Source: Neobacillus ginsengisoli
GTDB lineage: Bacteria; Bacillota; Bacilli; Bacillales_B; DSM-18226
Direction: 5' to 3'
Length of the DNA stretch: 64,000 bases
NCBI RefSeq assembly: GCF_030813055.1
Contig: NZ_JAUSTW010000001.1
Coordinates: 496,001 to 560,000 of the forward strand
This document shows positions 35,900-45,570 of the stretch, piece after piece. Under the pieces are notes generated by a model, which was not told the origin of the DNA, did no database searches, and saw only the letters and a program-made list of their open reading frames with translations. Both the position numbers and the translations under genes were made by a program. Numbering within the stretch: the stretch's first letter is position 1; each line of letters opens with the position of its first letter.

Positions 35900-36769
35900 A
35901 TGATTTCCAATCAAGACTCTTTCAATCTTAGTCCATATATAGCGATTTATGATCTCGTTATTCCAAAGGATAATATGCTTCGCCAAATCAATGAACTAGT
36001 GGACTTTTCTTTCATTCTCGAGGAATTAGAAGCGAAATATTGCCTCCATAATGGTCGCAATGCATTGCCTCCGATTCGTATGTTTAAATATCTATTGCTC
36101 AAATCGATTTATGATTTGTCAGATGTAGATGTAGTAGAACGTTCTAAATATGATATGTCGTTTAAATATTTCCTCGAAATGGCACCAGAAGATTCCGTTA
36201 TGGATCCAAGTTCTTTAACGAAATTCCGTAAGCTCCGTCTTCAAGATGTGGGTTTATTAGACATGCTCATTGGGAAAACAGTTGAGATTGCGCTTGAAAA
36301 AGAAATCATTAAAAGTAAAACGATTATCTTGGATGCCACACATACAAAAGCGCGCTATAATCAAAAGTCACCGAAAGAATTTTTACAAGAGAAATCAAAA
36401 AATGTTAGAAAAGCTGTCTATCAAATCGATGAATCTATGAAAGAGAAATTTCCACCGAAAACAACTTCTAACGAAATAACAGACGAACTTAATTATTGCG
36501 ATCAAATCATTTCTATTGTTGAATCGAAGCCACAAATAGCTGCAATCCCAGCTATTAAGGAAAAATTAAATGTATTAAAAGAAGTAGTAGAAGATTATAC
36601 AGAACAACTAAATTATTCAACAGATCCAGACGCACGTGTAGGACATAAAACAACGGATTCTTCTTTCTTTGGTTATAAAACTCATATTTCGATGAGCGAT
36701 GAACGAATTATAACGGCAGCCGTTGTAACAACGGGCGAAAAAAGTGAGGGGAATATATGCAGGAGTTAA
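35900..36769 (+). pseudogene. IS1182-family transposase, 5' part
   Basis: The first 289 codons of a DDE transposase. The N-terminal DUF772-like domain (DLVIPKDNMLRQINE..., RMFKYLLLKSIYDLSD) is followed by the first catalytic Asp in IILDATHTKA. The frame ends early with a short foreign tail after EKSEG. At 36748-36751 a GGGG run marks the point where a -1 shift would rejoin the second part. The ATG at 35900 follows AGGTGA; 35879 is a longer option. Confidence 0.85.
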
Positions 36770-37359
36770 TTGAAAAAAGCCAAGATACAGGAATGGAAAT
36801 TGATACAATTATTGGGGATACTGCTTACTCTGAGAAGAATAGTATTCGCTATACAAAAGAGCATCAATTAACACTTATTTCTAAGTTACATCCACATATT
36901 ACACATGGAACACGATCAAAAGAAGATGAGTTTGAATTTAATAAAGATGCAGGAATGTATGTGTGTAAAGCAGGGCATATGGCCGTTCGAAAAAAGTATG
37001 AAGAAAGAAAGGGTCAAGATAAAAACCCTAGAATCAAGTATCTTTTTGACATAAAAAAATGCCAAGTTTGTCCATTCCGTGAGGGATGTTATAAAGAAGG
37101 AGCGAAAAGTAAGACCTATTCCGTAACCATCAAATCGACGGAACATAAAGATCAAGAAGTGTTTCAAAATACAGTAGCATTCAAAGAACTAGCGAAAACT
37201 CGCTATAAGATTGAAGCAAAAAATAGCGAACTTAAACATAGACACGGGTATGATATAGCGTCATCTGCGGGTCTATTTGGTATGGAAATTCAAGGGGCTA
37301 CAGCGATATTCGCAGTCAATCTCAAGCGGATTCTAAAACTCCTCCATGAGAAAGAATAA
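36757..37359 (+). pseudogene. IS1182-family transposase, 3' part
   Basis: The remaining 200 codons, in the -1 frame. It has the second catalytic Asp in IIGDTAYSEKNS, a zinc-like CQVCPFREGC segment and the catalytic Glu in KIEAKNSELKHRHG. Its first ATG has no convincing ribosome site, so it is not an independent gene. Active only if the shift is read through. Confidence 0.85.
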
Positions 37360-37370
37360 AAAAAGAGAAA

Positions 37371-37416
37371 AAAGGCAGTTTATTGTCAGAATCTGGACAA
37401 TAAACTGCCTTTTTTA
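37371..37416. terminator. Right-end hairpin of the IS element
   Basis: Stem AAGGCAGTTTATTGTC / GACAATAAACTGCCTT followed by T6, after the transposase stop. It shares the AGGCAGTT start with the left-end hairpin. Confidence 0.85.
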
Positions 37417-37540
37417 TATCTACATACAATGACAAGCATAAAAATCTTAAGATTTTCAGTGGCCTCAGCGAAGCGACGAGGAGGCTCCCCGACACGCCCG
37501 CGGAAGCGAAGTGCCTGGAGCGCCAATCAACAGACTTGTT

Positions 37541-37876
37541 GAAAAGCCTATATATCAATAATATTATAACAAATTAACGCGGTGAATTATTGAAGTAAAT
37601 GAATAAAATAAGAGGCTGCCGAGGGTTTTTCGACAGCCTGAGGCTGACTTTATAGGTCAGCCTTTTCCTCATTTACTTTGGCAATAAGGGCTGTAGCGTT
37701 TTTGTCACCAATTGAATCCCCTAATATAAACGTAAAAATTATTTAGAAGTTTCATAGATTGTAAATTTCTATACTAAGAAAGCATAATTTTGAAGAGAGA
37801 ATGGATTAATTCAGTTATTTAGTGTAGAATGTAGAACAAGTACGCCTCTTCAAATCTTTTTTGGAGGAGAGTTTTT
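37541..37876. other. Intergenic DNA right of the IS element, with repeated hairpins
   Basis: AT-rich DNA holding two adjacent hairpins: GGCTGCCGAGG...CGACAGCC (37615-37638) and GGCTGAC...GTCAGCC (37642-37662). Together they form an inverted copy of the two lysA hairpins at 35608-35670. Then about 200 bases with no coding potential lead to a strong ribosome site at 37863. Confidence 0.7.
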
Positions 37877-37972
37877 ATGAAAAAAAGTAACTGGACTGTA
37901 TTTGGTTTCCTCATTGGATTATCCCTTGTCTGGGGAGTGATTTATTGGGTTTTTATTGGCCCTAAGCATTAG
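37877..37972 (+). CDS. 31-residue single-span membrane peptide
   Basis: ATG at 37877 follows the strong ribosome site GGAGGAG. The peptide has a short basic start (MKKSNW), one hydrophobic helix (about residues 7-28, Trp/Phe/Ile-rich) and a tail GPKH. The clean ribosome site and the codon pattern support a real small protein. A TATACTA at 37773-37779 is reminiscent of a sigma-G -10. No family recognised. Confidence 0.6.
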   Translation: MKKSNWTVFGFLIGLSLVWGVIYWVFIGPKH

Positions 37973-38130
37973 TAATATAAGGATTGAAGAATAAACATTT
38001 ATTATGTATGATGGTGTTTAGTGAAACATTATTAGCATTAGCTACATATACTAGAATAAATTGTTTATTAATCATTTGTTTAGAAAAAATAGATTATTGC
38101 TAAACCGAGGATTATTATAGGTTTATTTAA

Positions 38131-38533
<403 letters not shown>

Positions 38534-38550
<17 letters not shown>

Positions 38551-39055
38551 TTTCTTTTAATGCAAGCTCCCGCTCATGAATGACACTGGTCCTGTCCCGT
38601 AATTTATGGCGGTGAATTAAGCTTTCATTTGCTATATTACTTTCTTTTCCCCATAGAAATCCTGCTTGTTTACATTCTATTTTGGATTCTTTTAGTAAAA
38701 GCAGGTCACAAATTGGCAATTCAAAGCTTGTGTAAGCTTCCTCTTTTTCAATGGCGGATAACCGGCTATGTAGCAACAGCATAAAAATGGCTGAATCAAA
38801 ACCAAGATTTGTTAATAAGGAAGTTTGTCCGCTAAAAATAGTTAATGCCTTTTCCAAAGTTCTTCGTGCACCTTTAAAATTGCCTCGGCGGTGATGATAA
38901 GTAGATACGGCTACCTGAATAAATCCTACCCAAATGGAATCCTTGTTTCCTTTATCCGCTATTTTCCAGTAGTCTTCGAGGATTTCATGGCATTCAAAAT
39001 AATCCCTGTCTCCATGAAAATGTATTAAGTATTGAATAAACTCTTTTGGATACAA
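38534..39055 (-). CDS. ypuF: DUF309 family protein
   Basis: A 173-residue cytosolic helical protein. The DUF309 signature is present: DYFECHEILEDYW near residue 18, then WVGFIQVAVSTYHHRRGNFKGA. The second half (from about 110) is less conserved and ends in a charged KERKGNE tail. Function unknown. Position next to scpA matches ypuF. Confidence 0.85.
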
Positions 39056-39102
39056 GAGACTCCCCCTCCCGGATGCTTTATGTATAGTTTAGCACAACCG
39101 AA

Positions 39103-39133
39103 TAAGAAAAAGCCCGCCTTCAAGACGGGCTTC
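39103..39133 (-). terminator. Terminator after the YjcZ-like gene
   Basis: Stem AAGCCCG / CGGGCTT with T5 on the minus strand. Confidence 0.82.
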
Positions 39134-39160
39134 CAAGCCCTTTTCTATAACATCTTGTTA

Positions 39161-39256
39161 TTAAACAATCCAGGAAGCACCAACGATAATTAACAAAATG
39201 AATAGAACTACGATTAACGCGAATCCGCCGCCGAAACCGCCTACGCCATCAGACAT
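39161..39256 (-). CDS. YjcZ-family sporulation protein
   Basis: A 31-residue peptide of the YjcZ/YhzA-like class: a Gly-rich start (MSDGVGGFGGGFA) and one hydrophobic helix ALIVVLFILLIIVGASW. Such peptides are abundant in Bacillus and many are sporulation-linked. AGGAGG at 39265-39270 precedes the ATG and a terminator follows. Function unknown. Confidence 0.88.
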   Translation of the reverse strand: MSDGVGGFGGGFALIVVLFILLIIVGASWIV

Positions 39257-39453
39257 ATATAAAACCTCCTATAAGTTTTTGTTCTTTTCCTTGTCATCAT
39301 ATGTAGGGGATTTGTCCAATGTTATGGGCAATCATCACATTTTCGAGAATAAAGACCGTGTACGGTTGATTTTACTATTGGATAACCATTATGAATCCTC
39401 TATACTATTAATAGTCTGTTTGTATTAAAGACGAATTTTTTTTAGGGAATTTG

Positions 39454-40233
39454 GTGAAAAAAATGCCGTACCAAGTGAAAATTGATGCATTTGAAGGTCC
39501 GTTGGACTTACTTCTGCATTTAATTAATCGGCTTGAAATTGATATATATGATATTCCTGTTGCCCAAATAACCGAGCAATATTTAATTTACATTAAAACA
39601 ATGAATGAACTGAAACTGGATGTTGCAAGTGAATTTTTAGTGATGGCCGCAACCTTGCTTGCGATTAAGAGCAAGATGCTGTTGCCAAAGCATGAAGAAA
39701 TTATCGCTGAAGAGGATTTTGAAAATTCCTTTGAAGAAGATCCAAGGGACGAGCTTGTTGAAAAGCTAATTGAGTATCGAAAGTATAAAGAAGCGGCTCA
39801 GGACCTTAAATCAATGGAGGAAGAACGGGGTCTCATCTATACAAAGCCTCCAAGCGATCTGTCCGATTTTACAAAAGAAATACAGCCGGAACGAACAGAA
39901 TTAAATGTTTCTCTCTATGATATGTTAGCTGCTTTTCAAAAATTATTACGGAGAAAGAAACTTCAACGTCCGCTTGTCACAAAGATTGCTCGTCAGGAAA
40001 TCTCCATTGAAAAACGAATGCATGAAATTATGGATGAATTGAAACAGATAAAGGGACGAAAAAGATTTGATGATTTATTTCCATACCCTGCAAAGGAACA
40101 TATCGTTGTTACGTTCTTAGCCGTCTTGGAGCTTATTAAGAGAAACGAAATTGATGTTGACCAGCAAGAAAACTTTGGCGAAATCTTTGTTGAAGCTGTT
40201 AAGGAAGGAGTGGATGTGGTTGGATCTAATTAA
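39454..40233 (+). CDS. scpA: Segregation and condensation protein A
   Basis: A 259-residue kleisin subunit of the SMC-ScpAB complex, which compacts and separates replicated chromosomes. The N-terminal SMC-neck-binding domain begins [21 protein letters not shown]..., and the C-terminal winged helix (about 200-250) binds the other SMC head. Candidate starts are GTG 39454 (AGGGA close upstream) and ATG 39463; both give near-family length. It overlaps scpB by 20 bases. Confidence 0.95.
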   Translation: MKKMPYQVKIDAFEGPLDLLLHLINRLEIDIYDIPVAQITEQYLIYIKTMNELKLDVASEFLVMAATLLAIKSKMLLPKHEEIIAEEDFENSFEEDPRDELVEKLIEYRKYKEAAQDLKSMEEERGLIYTKPPSDLSDFTKEIQPERTELNVSLYDMLAAFQKLLRRKKLQRPLVTKIARQEISIEKRMHEIMDELKQIKGRKRFDDLFPYPAKEHIVVTFLAVLELIKRNEIDVDQQENFGEIFVEAVKEGVDVVGSN

Positions 40234-40807
40234 TTGGAATAGCATATTAGAAAGTCTATTATTTGCAGCCGGAGATGAAGGGCTTTCACTTAAACAATTG
40301 GCGGAGGTTTTGGAAATAGATACGTTGATAGCGAGCGAAATCATAGACGAATTGAGGAAAGAATATGACCGAAACGATCAACGGGGCATAATGATTGTAC
40401 AGCTAGCCGGAACCTATCAGCTCGCAACTAAAAAAGAAAATGCAGCTTATCTGAAGAAGCTTGTGGATTCCCCAAATACAGCTACCCTGTCCCAGGCCGC
40501 TTTAGAGACGTTAGCGATTATCGCTTATAAACAGCCGATCACGAGAGCGGAAATTGAAGAAATTCGTGGTGTAAAAACAGAAAGACCGCTGCATACTCTG
40601 ATGAGCAAAGTGCTCATTAAAGAAGTGGGACGTGCTGAAGGCACCGGAAGGGCTTATCTCTATGGAACCACAAAGGAATTCCTTGATTATTTTGGTTTAA
40701 AAAGTATTGAGGAATTGCCCCAACTTCCCGAAAAAGTGGATGATGAGTTTGTTCAAGAGGAAGCGGACTTATTTTTTGAGAAATTTCAAGAAACGATTAA
40801 CTCTTAA
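40214..40807 (+). CDS. scpB: Segregation and condensation protein B
   Basis: A 197-residue protein with two winged-helix domains that dimerises on ScpA. Family motifs: [13 protein letters not shown] near the start, [25 protein letters not shown], and [18 protein letters not shown] 40214 gives MWLDLINW, matching the B. subtilis N terminus, and has AAGGAGTGG directly upstream; the longer frame from 40151 runs into scpA. Translation is probably coupled to scpA. Confidence 0.95.
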   Translation: MWLDLINWNSILESLLFAAGDEGLSLKQLAEVLEIDTLIASEIIDELRKEYDRNDQRGIMIVQLAGTYQLATKKENAAYLKKLVDSPNTATLSQAALETLAIIAYKQPITRAEIEEIRGVKTERPLHTLMSKVLIKEVGRAEGTGRAYLYGTTKEFLDYFGLKSIEELPQLPEKVDDEFVQEEADLFFEKFQETINS

Positions 40808-40914
40808 TTCCATCTATTTATGTTAAAATAAATTTAGTTATTAATAATAAAAATCTTTTTATATTTTACTAAGTTATTTATTGTTTAGGTAATGGCTGAA
40901 GGAGATGGATTCAT

Positions 40915-41334
40915 TTGCTTATTAAAGAATGTATAGGGTATGAATTAGAAAAAGAAAAATCAAATACCTCTGAAGACTTTTTCAATAGAAGCGAAGTTAC
41001 TTTTATTGAGGATGGAATGGAAAAGACACTTCATGTTTTGTATGTTAGATACTTTGATGAGGTATTCACCGAATTTACACCCTTAGCACAAAACCCTATC
41101 TGGAAAGAAGGGGAGAATGAAGTTTTATTTAGGGACATCGTCGCACTTGTTTGCCTGATAAAAAACCCGGGATTGCGGCATCGTAAACGATTATACATTA
41201 ATTCAAAACATGAATTTGCTTCTTATTTTCAGGATATTGATTTTAAAAAATTACCAGACATTTTCCTTTCGCTTAAACAAAAGAAAAGCTTTGAACTGCG
41301 TTCACCGCTTGAATTTATTTTACAGCCAAATTAA
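40915..41334 (+). CDS. Hypothetical protein
   Basis: A 139-residue soluble, mixed alpha/beta protein without signal peptide, membrane segment or recognised motif. It contains VRYFDEVFTEFTPLAQNP and LVCLIKNPGLRHRKRL. It starts at TTG, 10 bases after AAGGAG; there is no better ATG. It lies between scpB and ypuI, 24 bases before ypuI, and probably shares its transcript. In B. subtilis no gene sits at this place, so it may be lineage-specific. Confidence 0.7.
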   Translation: MLIKECIGYELEKEKSNTSEDFFNRSEVTFIEDGMEKTLHVLYVRYFDEVFTEFTPLAQNPIWKEGENEVLFRDIVALVCLIKNPGLRHRKRLYINSKHEFASYFQDIDFKKLPDIFLSLKQKKSFELRSPLEFILQPN

Positions 41335-41358
41335 AGAAAAATTTCCGGAGGTGTAAAT

Positions 41359-41847
41359 ATGGGAAATACATTAGTGAAATCACAGCTTAATGATGTTAAG
41401 GAATTTTTAAAAAAGACAAGTATTACCCTGGAAGACTTTTTAAATGAAACAACCATTTCTCAAATGAATTTAGAAAATGAAGAAGATCGCAATTACTATA
41501 AATTAATCTTTTCTAATTTACGAAGGCTGGTTGTTTATAGTGAAGAAAGTTTAGATGCTTGTGCGGTTATATTACAAAGCGAGCCTTTTCAAAAACCTGC
41601 TGCCGAAAAAACGCTTTATCGAATTTATCACCAGTGCATCGAAGAGTTTTTCTCTCCAAAAAACGATGCATGGTTCGAAGATAGCCGATCTGCCTATACA
41701 GGAAAGAACTCAATCAAGTTTTATCGAGATGTAGCTGAAAATCTTCATCAATTGGTCAAAGGCCTTGAGGGCGAGTTTCAGAGAATTAGAGAAGAACTTG
41801 AATTTTATGAAACTGATTATCGTACGAAAATGATTCAATCTAAATAA
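41359..41847 (+). CDS. ypuI: DUF3907 family protein
   Basis: A 162-residue soluble helical protein that matches YpuI in length and position (after scpB, before dacB). It includes the stretch EDRNYYKLIFSNLRRLVVYS and a helical C terminus. Function unknown. The ATG has CGGAGGTG upstream. Confidence 0.85.
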   Translation: MGNTLVKSQLNDVKEFLKKTSITLEDFLNETTISQMNLENEEDRNYYKLIFSNLRRLVVYSEESLDACAVILQSEPFQKPAAEKTLYRIYHQCIEEFFSPKNDAWFEDSRSAYTGKNSIKFYRDVAENLHQLVKGLEGEFQRIREELEFYETDYRTKMIQSK

Positions 41848-41854
41848 GCGTTTT

Positions 41855-41907
41855 GAAGGCTGTTCCCTTGGTATCTGCAAGATATCAATAAGGAACAGCC
41901 TTTTTTG
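41855..41907 (+). terminator. Terminator after ypuI
   Basis: Stem AAGGCTGTTCC / GGAACAGCCTT with inner pairing (GATATC) and T6. Confidence 0.85.
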
Positions 41908-42030
41908 TTATGCTGCTATCGTTCTTAACATGGATGTTCCATCATACCCTTTAGGTAGAATAATGGAATATGTGATGGATATGTATTTGAATCATCTACA
42001 GTGTAAAAGCAAAAGGAAATGAGGGTTTTG

Positions 42031-42921
42031 ATGGAGCGCTTTAGGGGCTATGTTAAAGAATTATTTGAATGGAATGAGCAAATGAAACAATTTCTTGAAT
42101 CAGAAAGGGTGGGTGCTGAATCAGAATTATGGGAGCAGCTTGATGACTTTACGGAATTGATTGAAAATACAAGCAGGGAATTATCAGATCCTGAACTGCT
42201 TAATTTACAATCAAAGGCTGAGCAAATCCATGACCATATGGAAGGTTATTTTAGAAGAAAACAAGAAATCGGAAATATTTGGGTGGTTGAAAAACATGTT
42301 CCTCCCGGCGGTCACTCACTTCCGGACCTGCCTTACTCCTATCAAGCCTTGGAACCTTATATTTCCGAAGAAATCATGAAGCTGCACCACGATAAGCACC
42401 ATCGTTCCTATGTTGATGGCTTAAATAGGGCTGAATTAAATTTGAAGAAGGCAAGGGAGACTAATGATTTCTCTCTAATTAAGCATTGGTCAAGAGAGCT
42501 GGCCTTTCATGGTTCAGGACATTATCTTCATACTATTTTTTGGAGAAATATGAGTCCAAATGGCGGCGGAACTCCGAATGGCCTAATTAAAGGAGAAATA
42601 GATAATTATTTTGGCAGTTATGAGGCTTTTAAAAAACAATTCTCTGAAGCTGCAAAACAAGTAGAGGGAGTCGGTTGGGCTGTACTTGTCTGGTCACCGA
42701 GAGCAAGGCATTTAGAGGTTTTGCAATCTGAAAGGCATATGCTTTTAACTCAATGGGATACGATCCCTCTCCTTGTTCTGGATGTTTGGGAGCATGCCTA
42801 TTATCTCCAATATAAAAACAATCGGGCTGATTATGTCGATAATTGGTGGAATATTGTAAATTGGAATGATGTTGAAATCAGATTTGAAAAAGCGGCTGAT
42901 ATTAAATGGCCGGCTTTCTAA
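42031..42921 (+). CDS. sodF: Iron/manganese superoxide dismutase with N-terminal extension
   Basis: A 296-residue protein. The first 80 residues are a helical extension absent from ordinary SodA; the SOD fold follows from about residue 86 (PDLPYSYQALEPYIS). Metal ligands: His in KLHHDKHH, His in HGSGHYLH, Asp and His in LDVWEHAYYLQY. This build matches the SodF group of Bacillus (about 281 residues). ATG 42031 follows GAGGG; the ATG at 42019 has its ribosome site too close. Metal preference cannot be told. Confidence 0.9.
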   Translation: MERFRGYVKELFEWNEQMKQFLESERVGAESELWEQLDDFTELIENTSRELSDPELLNLQSKAEQIHDHMEGYFRRKQEIGNIWVVEKHVPPGGHSLPDLPYSYQALEPYISEEIMKLHHDKHHRSYVDGLNRAELNLKKARETNDFSLIKHWSRELAFHGSGHYLHTIFWRNMSPNGGGTPNGLIKGEIDNYFGSYEAFKKQFSEAAKQVEGVGWAVLVWSPRARHLEVLQSERHMLLTQWDTIPLLVLDVWEHAYYLQYKNNRADYVDNWWNIVNWNDVEIRFEKAADIKWPAF

Positions 42922-42988
42922 AAAATAAAGAAATTGTTTCAGGCAATCGGCTTTGTTTCGGTTGCTTTTGTTTTTTTCAGTACATACT

Positions 42989-43017
42989 GTCATAACAAAC
43001 CTTGAAATGCATAAACT
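42989..43017 (+). promoter_or_regulatory. Sigma-E promoter candidate for dacB
   Basis: GTCATA (42989-42994), 15 bases, CATAAACT (43010-43017). dacB-spmAB is a known sigma-E operon. Confidence 0.7.
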
Positions 43018-43050
43018 TGTACTAATAAAAAAGGGGACGAGGTTAATCTA

Positions 43051-44196
43051 ATGAGAGTGATTTTGAAGCTTGTCGTTTTTGCCATCATAGTCTCAATAAT
43101 CATCCCTAACATACCTCACAGGGTGAATGCTTCCGTTTCTGTTAGCGCACAAAGTGCTATTTTAATGGAGCAAAAATCGGGTCGGATCCTATATGAGAAA
43201 GATGCAAATACAAAAAGAAGAATCGCCAGCATAACGAAAATCATGACCGCAATTCTTGCCATTGAATCGGGAAAGATGAATCAATATGTGAAGGTAAGTG
43301 AACAGGCAACCCGTGCTGAAGGTTCTTCCGTTTATTTAAAGCCGGGTGAAAAAATTAAGCTTAAAGACTTGGTTTACGGGTTAATGCTGCGGTCAGGCAA
43401 TGATACTGCAGTTGCTATTGCTGAGTACGTAGGTGGAAGTGTGGATGGCTTTGCCATATTAATGAATCAAAAAGCGAGGGAAATCGGTATGTATAATACT
43501 CATTTTACCAATCCTCATGGTCTTGATGATTCTAAAGACCATTATTCCACTGCATATGACATGGCTGTCCTAATGCGTTATGCAATGCAAAATAAAACAT
43601 TTCAAACAATTTCCAGCACGAAAGTATATCGGTCTCCGAATCCTACGGAAGCTTGGGATCGAGTTTGGAAAAATAAAAACCGATTATTAACAAAATACCA
43701 ATATTGTACAGGAGGAAAAACAGGTTATACAAAACTCGCAAAAAGAACGCTTGTCACAACGGCAACAAAAGGTGACATGAGCTTGATAGCAGTAACTTTG
43801 AATGATTCGGATGATTGGAACGATCATATTTCCATGTACGAAAATGGATTTAAAGGGTTCGATATGACGGAAGTCTTGCCTAAAGGAGAAATTGATATCG
43901 AGAAAAATAGCGATTATAAGGATCATTTATTTCTGAAGGATTCTGTTGTTTACCCGGCCACAAACGAGGAAATGAGTTTATTTTCAGTAAAGTATAAATT
44001 GAATAAGCTATCTAATAGTAGGGGGAACCCTAAGAAAATGGAGTATATCGTCGGCAAGGCAGAAGTGTATTTAAATGGGAGAGTAGTGGAGGAAGCGCCA
44101 ATTTACTATCAAACCGATCCTGTAAAAAAGAAAGGTCTATTTGATTTTGTAAAAGAAATCTTTTTATCGGTATTTGGTGTTAGAACAAATGGTTAA
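43051..44196 (+). CDS. dacB: D-alanyl-D-alanine carboxypeptidase, spore cortex (PBP5*)
   Basis: A 381-residue S11-family carboxypeptidase that sets the cross-linking of spore cortex peptidoglycan from the mother-cell side. An N-terminal signal peptide (1-27, ending RVNAS) is followed by the motifs SITK (about 61), SGN (about 116) and KTG (about 227). It overlaps spmA by 8 bases in the conserved dacB-spmA-spmB operon. GGGGACGAGG lies before the ATG. Confidence 0.95.
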   Translation: MRVILKLVVFAIIVSIIIPNIPHRVNASVSVSAQSAILMEQKSGRILYEKDANTKRRIASITKIMTAILAIESGKMNQYVKVSEQATRAEGSSVYLKPGEKIKLKDLVYGLMLRSGNDTAVAIAEYVGGSVDGFAILMNQKAREIGMYNTHFTNPHGLDDSKDHYSTAYDMAVLMRYAMQNKTFQTISSTKVYRSPNPTEAWDRVWKNKNRLLTKYQYCTGGKTGYTKLAKRTLVTTATKGDMSLIAVTLNDSDDWNDHISMYENGFKGFDMTEVLPKGEIDIEKNSDYKDHLFLKDSVVYPATNEEMSLFSVKYKLNKLSNSRGNPKKMEYIVGKAEVYLNGRVVEEAPIYYQTDPVKKKGLFDFVKEIFLSVFGVRTNG

Positions 44197-44776
44197 TTAT
44201 ATTTGGGTGTTAATGACGATTGTTGGCATTGTGTTTGCGCTATTTAACGGAACAATGGCAGAAGTAAATAAAGCCATCTTTGTAGGTGCGAAGGAAGCTG
44301 TAACTCTTTGTATTGGCTTGATTAGTATTCTCGTATTCTGGCTGGGGATGATGCGAATTGCTGAAAAATCAGGGCTGCTGGACCGCCTAACAAAATTATT
44401 TCGTCCGCTCGTCAAGCGTTTGTTTCCCGAAGTGCCGACAAACCATCCTGCAATGGGCTATATTCTATCGAATATGATTGCTAATATGTTTGGTTTGGGA
44501 AACGCAGCAACCCCGCTTGGTATTAAAGCGATGGAAGAGTTACAGCAATTAAATGGAGGGAAGAATTCAGCAAGTCGGTCCATGATCACCTTTTTGGCAA
44601 TAAATACAGCGAGCATCACTATCATCCCCACAACGGTTATTGCCATTAGAATGAACTATCATTCTGCCTCTCCTACTGAAATTGTTGTCCCCACTTTAAT
44701 TGCCACGATTATATCGGCGATTGGGGCAATACTGATTGACCGCTATTTTTATTATCGAAGAAGCCGTAAAGGATGA
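44189..44776 (+). CDS. spmA: Spore maturation protein A
   Basis: A 195-residue membrane protein with several helices and a nucleoside-transporter-gate-like (Gate) domain. It is required for full dehydration of the spore core. ATG 44189 gives MVNYIWVL, equal to the B. subtilis start; the frame from 44174 runs inside dacB. Conserved stretch: NMFGLGNAATPLGIKAMEEL. Confidence 0.95.
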   Translation: MVNYIWVLMTIVGIVFALFNGTMAEVNKAIFVGAKEAVTLCIGLISILVFWLGMMRIAEKSGLLDRLTKLFRPLVKRLFPEVPTNHPAMGYILSNMIANMFGLGNAATPLGIKAMEELQQLNGGKNSASRSMITFLAINTASITIIPTTVIAIRMNYHSASPTEIVVPTLIATIISAIGAILIDRYFYYRRSRKG

Positions 44777-44782
44777 AAAAGC

Positions 44783-45319
44783 ATGGAATTTATTTCGCAT
44801 ATTTCACTAGCTTTTATCCCCATATTAATAGGTTTTATTCTGTTATATGGGACATTTAAACAAGTCCCAACCTATGAAAGCTTCGTCGAAGGCGGAAAAG
44901 AAGGGATTAAAATTGCGATCTCAATAATTCCGTTTCTTGTCGGAATGCTTGTGGCCATTTCCGTTTTTCGCGCATCAGGTGCATTAGATGCATTAATGAA
45001 ATGGATTCGACCGGTAATGGAATCAATTGGGATGCCTGCAGAAATTGTCCCCCTCGTGTTCATTAGACCTATTTCAGGAACTGCTGCACTTGGTATGACA
45101 AGCGATCTAATTGCCAACTATGGACCGGATTCCTTTATTGGAAGGCTGGCATCTGTGTTGCAGGGAAGTACAGATACTACTTTATATGTAATAACCGTTT
45201 ATTTTGGAGCAGTTGGAATTAAGAAAATGGGTGATGCCTTGAAAGTAGGGCTTCTGGCAGATTTAGTCGGTATTATTGCAGCAATAGCTGTTGTTGCATT
45301 TTTATTCGGGGTTAAATAG
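44783..45319 (+). CDS. spmB: Spore maturation protein B
   Basis: A 178-residue membrane protein, same length as in B. subtilis, partner of SpmA in spore core dehydration. It has the Gate-domain stretch IIPFLVGMLVAISVFRASGA and FIRPISGTAALGM, and GSTDTTLYVITVYFG near the C terminus. It lies six bases after spmA. Confidence 0.95.
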   Translation: MEFISHISLAFIPILIGFILLYGTFKQVPTYESFVEGGKEGIKIAISIIPFLVGMLVAISVFRASGALDALMKWIRPVMESIGMPAEIVPLVFIRPISGTAALGMTSDLIANYGPDSFIGRLASVLQGSTDTTLYVITVYFGAVGIKKMGDALKVGLLADLVGIIAAIAVVAFLFGVK

Positions 45320-45350
45320 ATATATTATTGAAATAATGGAAAAGTGAGTG

Positions 45351-45394
45351 AAAAAGCAAGCAGACTGCATGTTGTCAGAAGCTTGCTTTTTTAT
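45351..45394 (+). terminator. Terminator of the dacB-spmAB operon
   Basis: Stem AAAAAGCAAGC / GCTTGCTTTTT with a loop of about 20 bases and a T-rich tail. Confidence 0.82.
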
Positions 45395-45570
45395 TTTTTC
45401 TATTTTAATCAATATCCTTGACTTTGAAAAGTGAAGAAGTTGTGTCATAATTCAAAAGGATAGAAATATGAATTCGTTTCCTCGGTTAAAGGAAACATTC
45501 CTATTGCCCATAAGAGCAACTACGGTTTTCCCATACCGGGTTTTCTTGATAAAGCTACTAGAGGTGAAAT

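Larger units (their letters stand above)
35716..37534 (+). mobile_element. IS1182-type insertion sequence
   Basis: The element is bounded by imperfect inverted repeats of about 85 bases: 35716-35801 (starting CCTGTTGATT) and 37451-37534. Both contain a GC-rich block with GGAGCCTCCTCG and end inward at GGCCACTGAAAA. Inside each end is a hairpin. The transposase gene fills the centre in two frames. No clear target-site duplication was found by eye, so exact ends are approximate. Confidence 0.8.

Noticed and set aside
36735..36745. A6 run in the transposase as a programmed slip site
   Set aside because: A -1 slip there reads AAG TGA and stops at once; only the GGGG run further on can join the frames.
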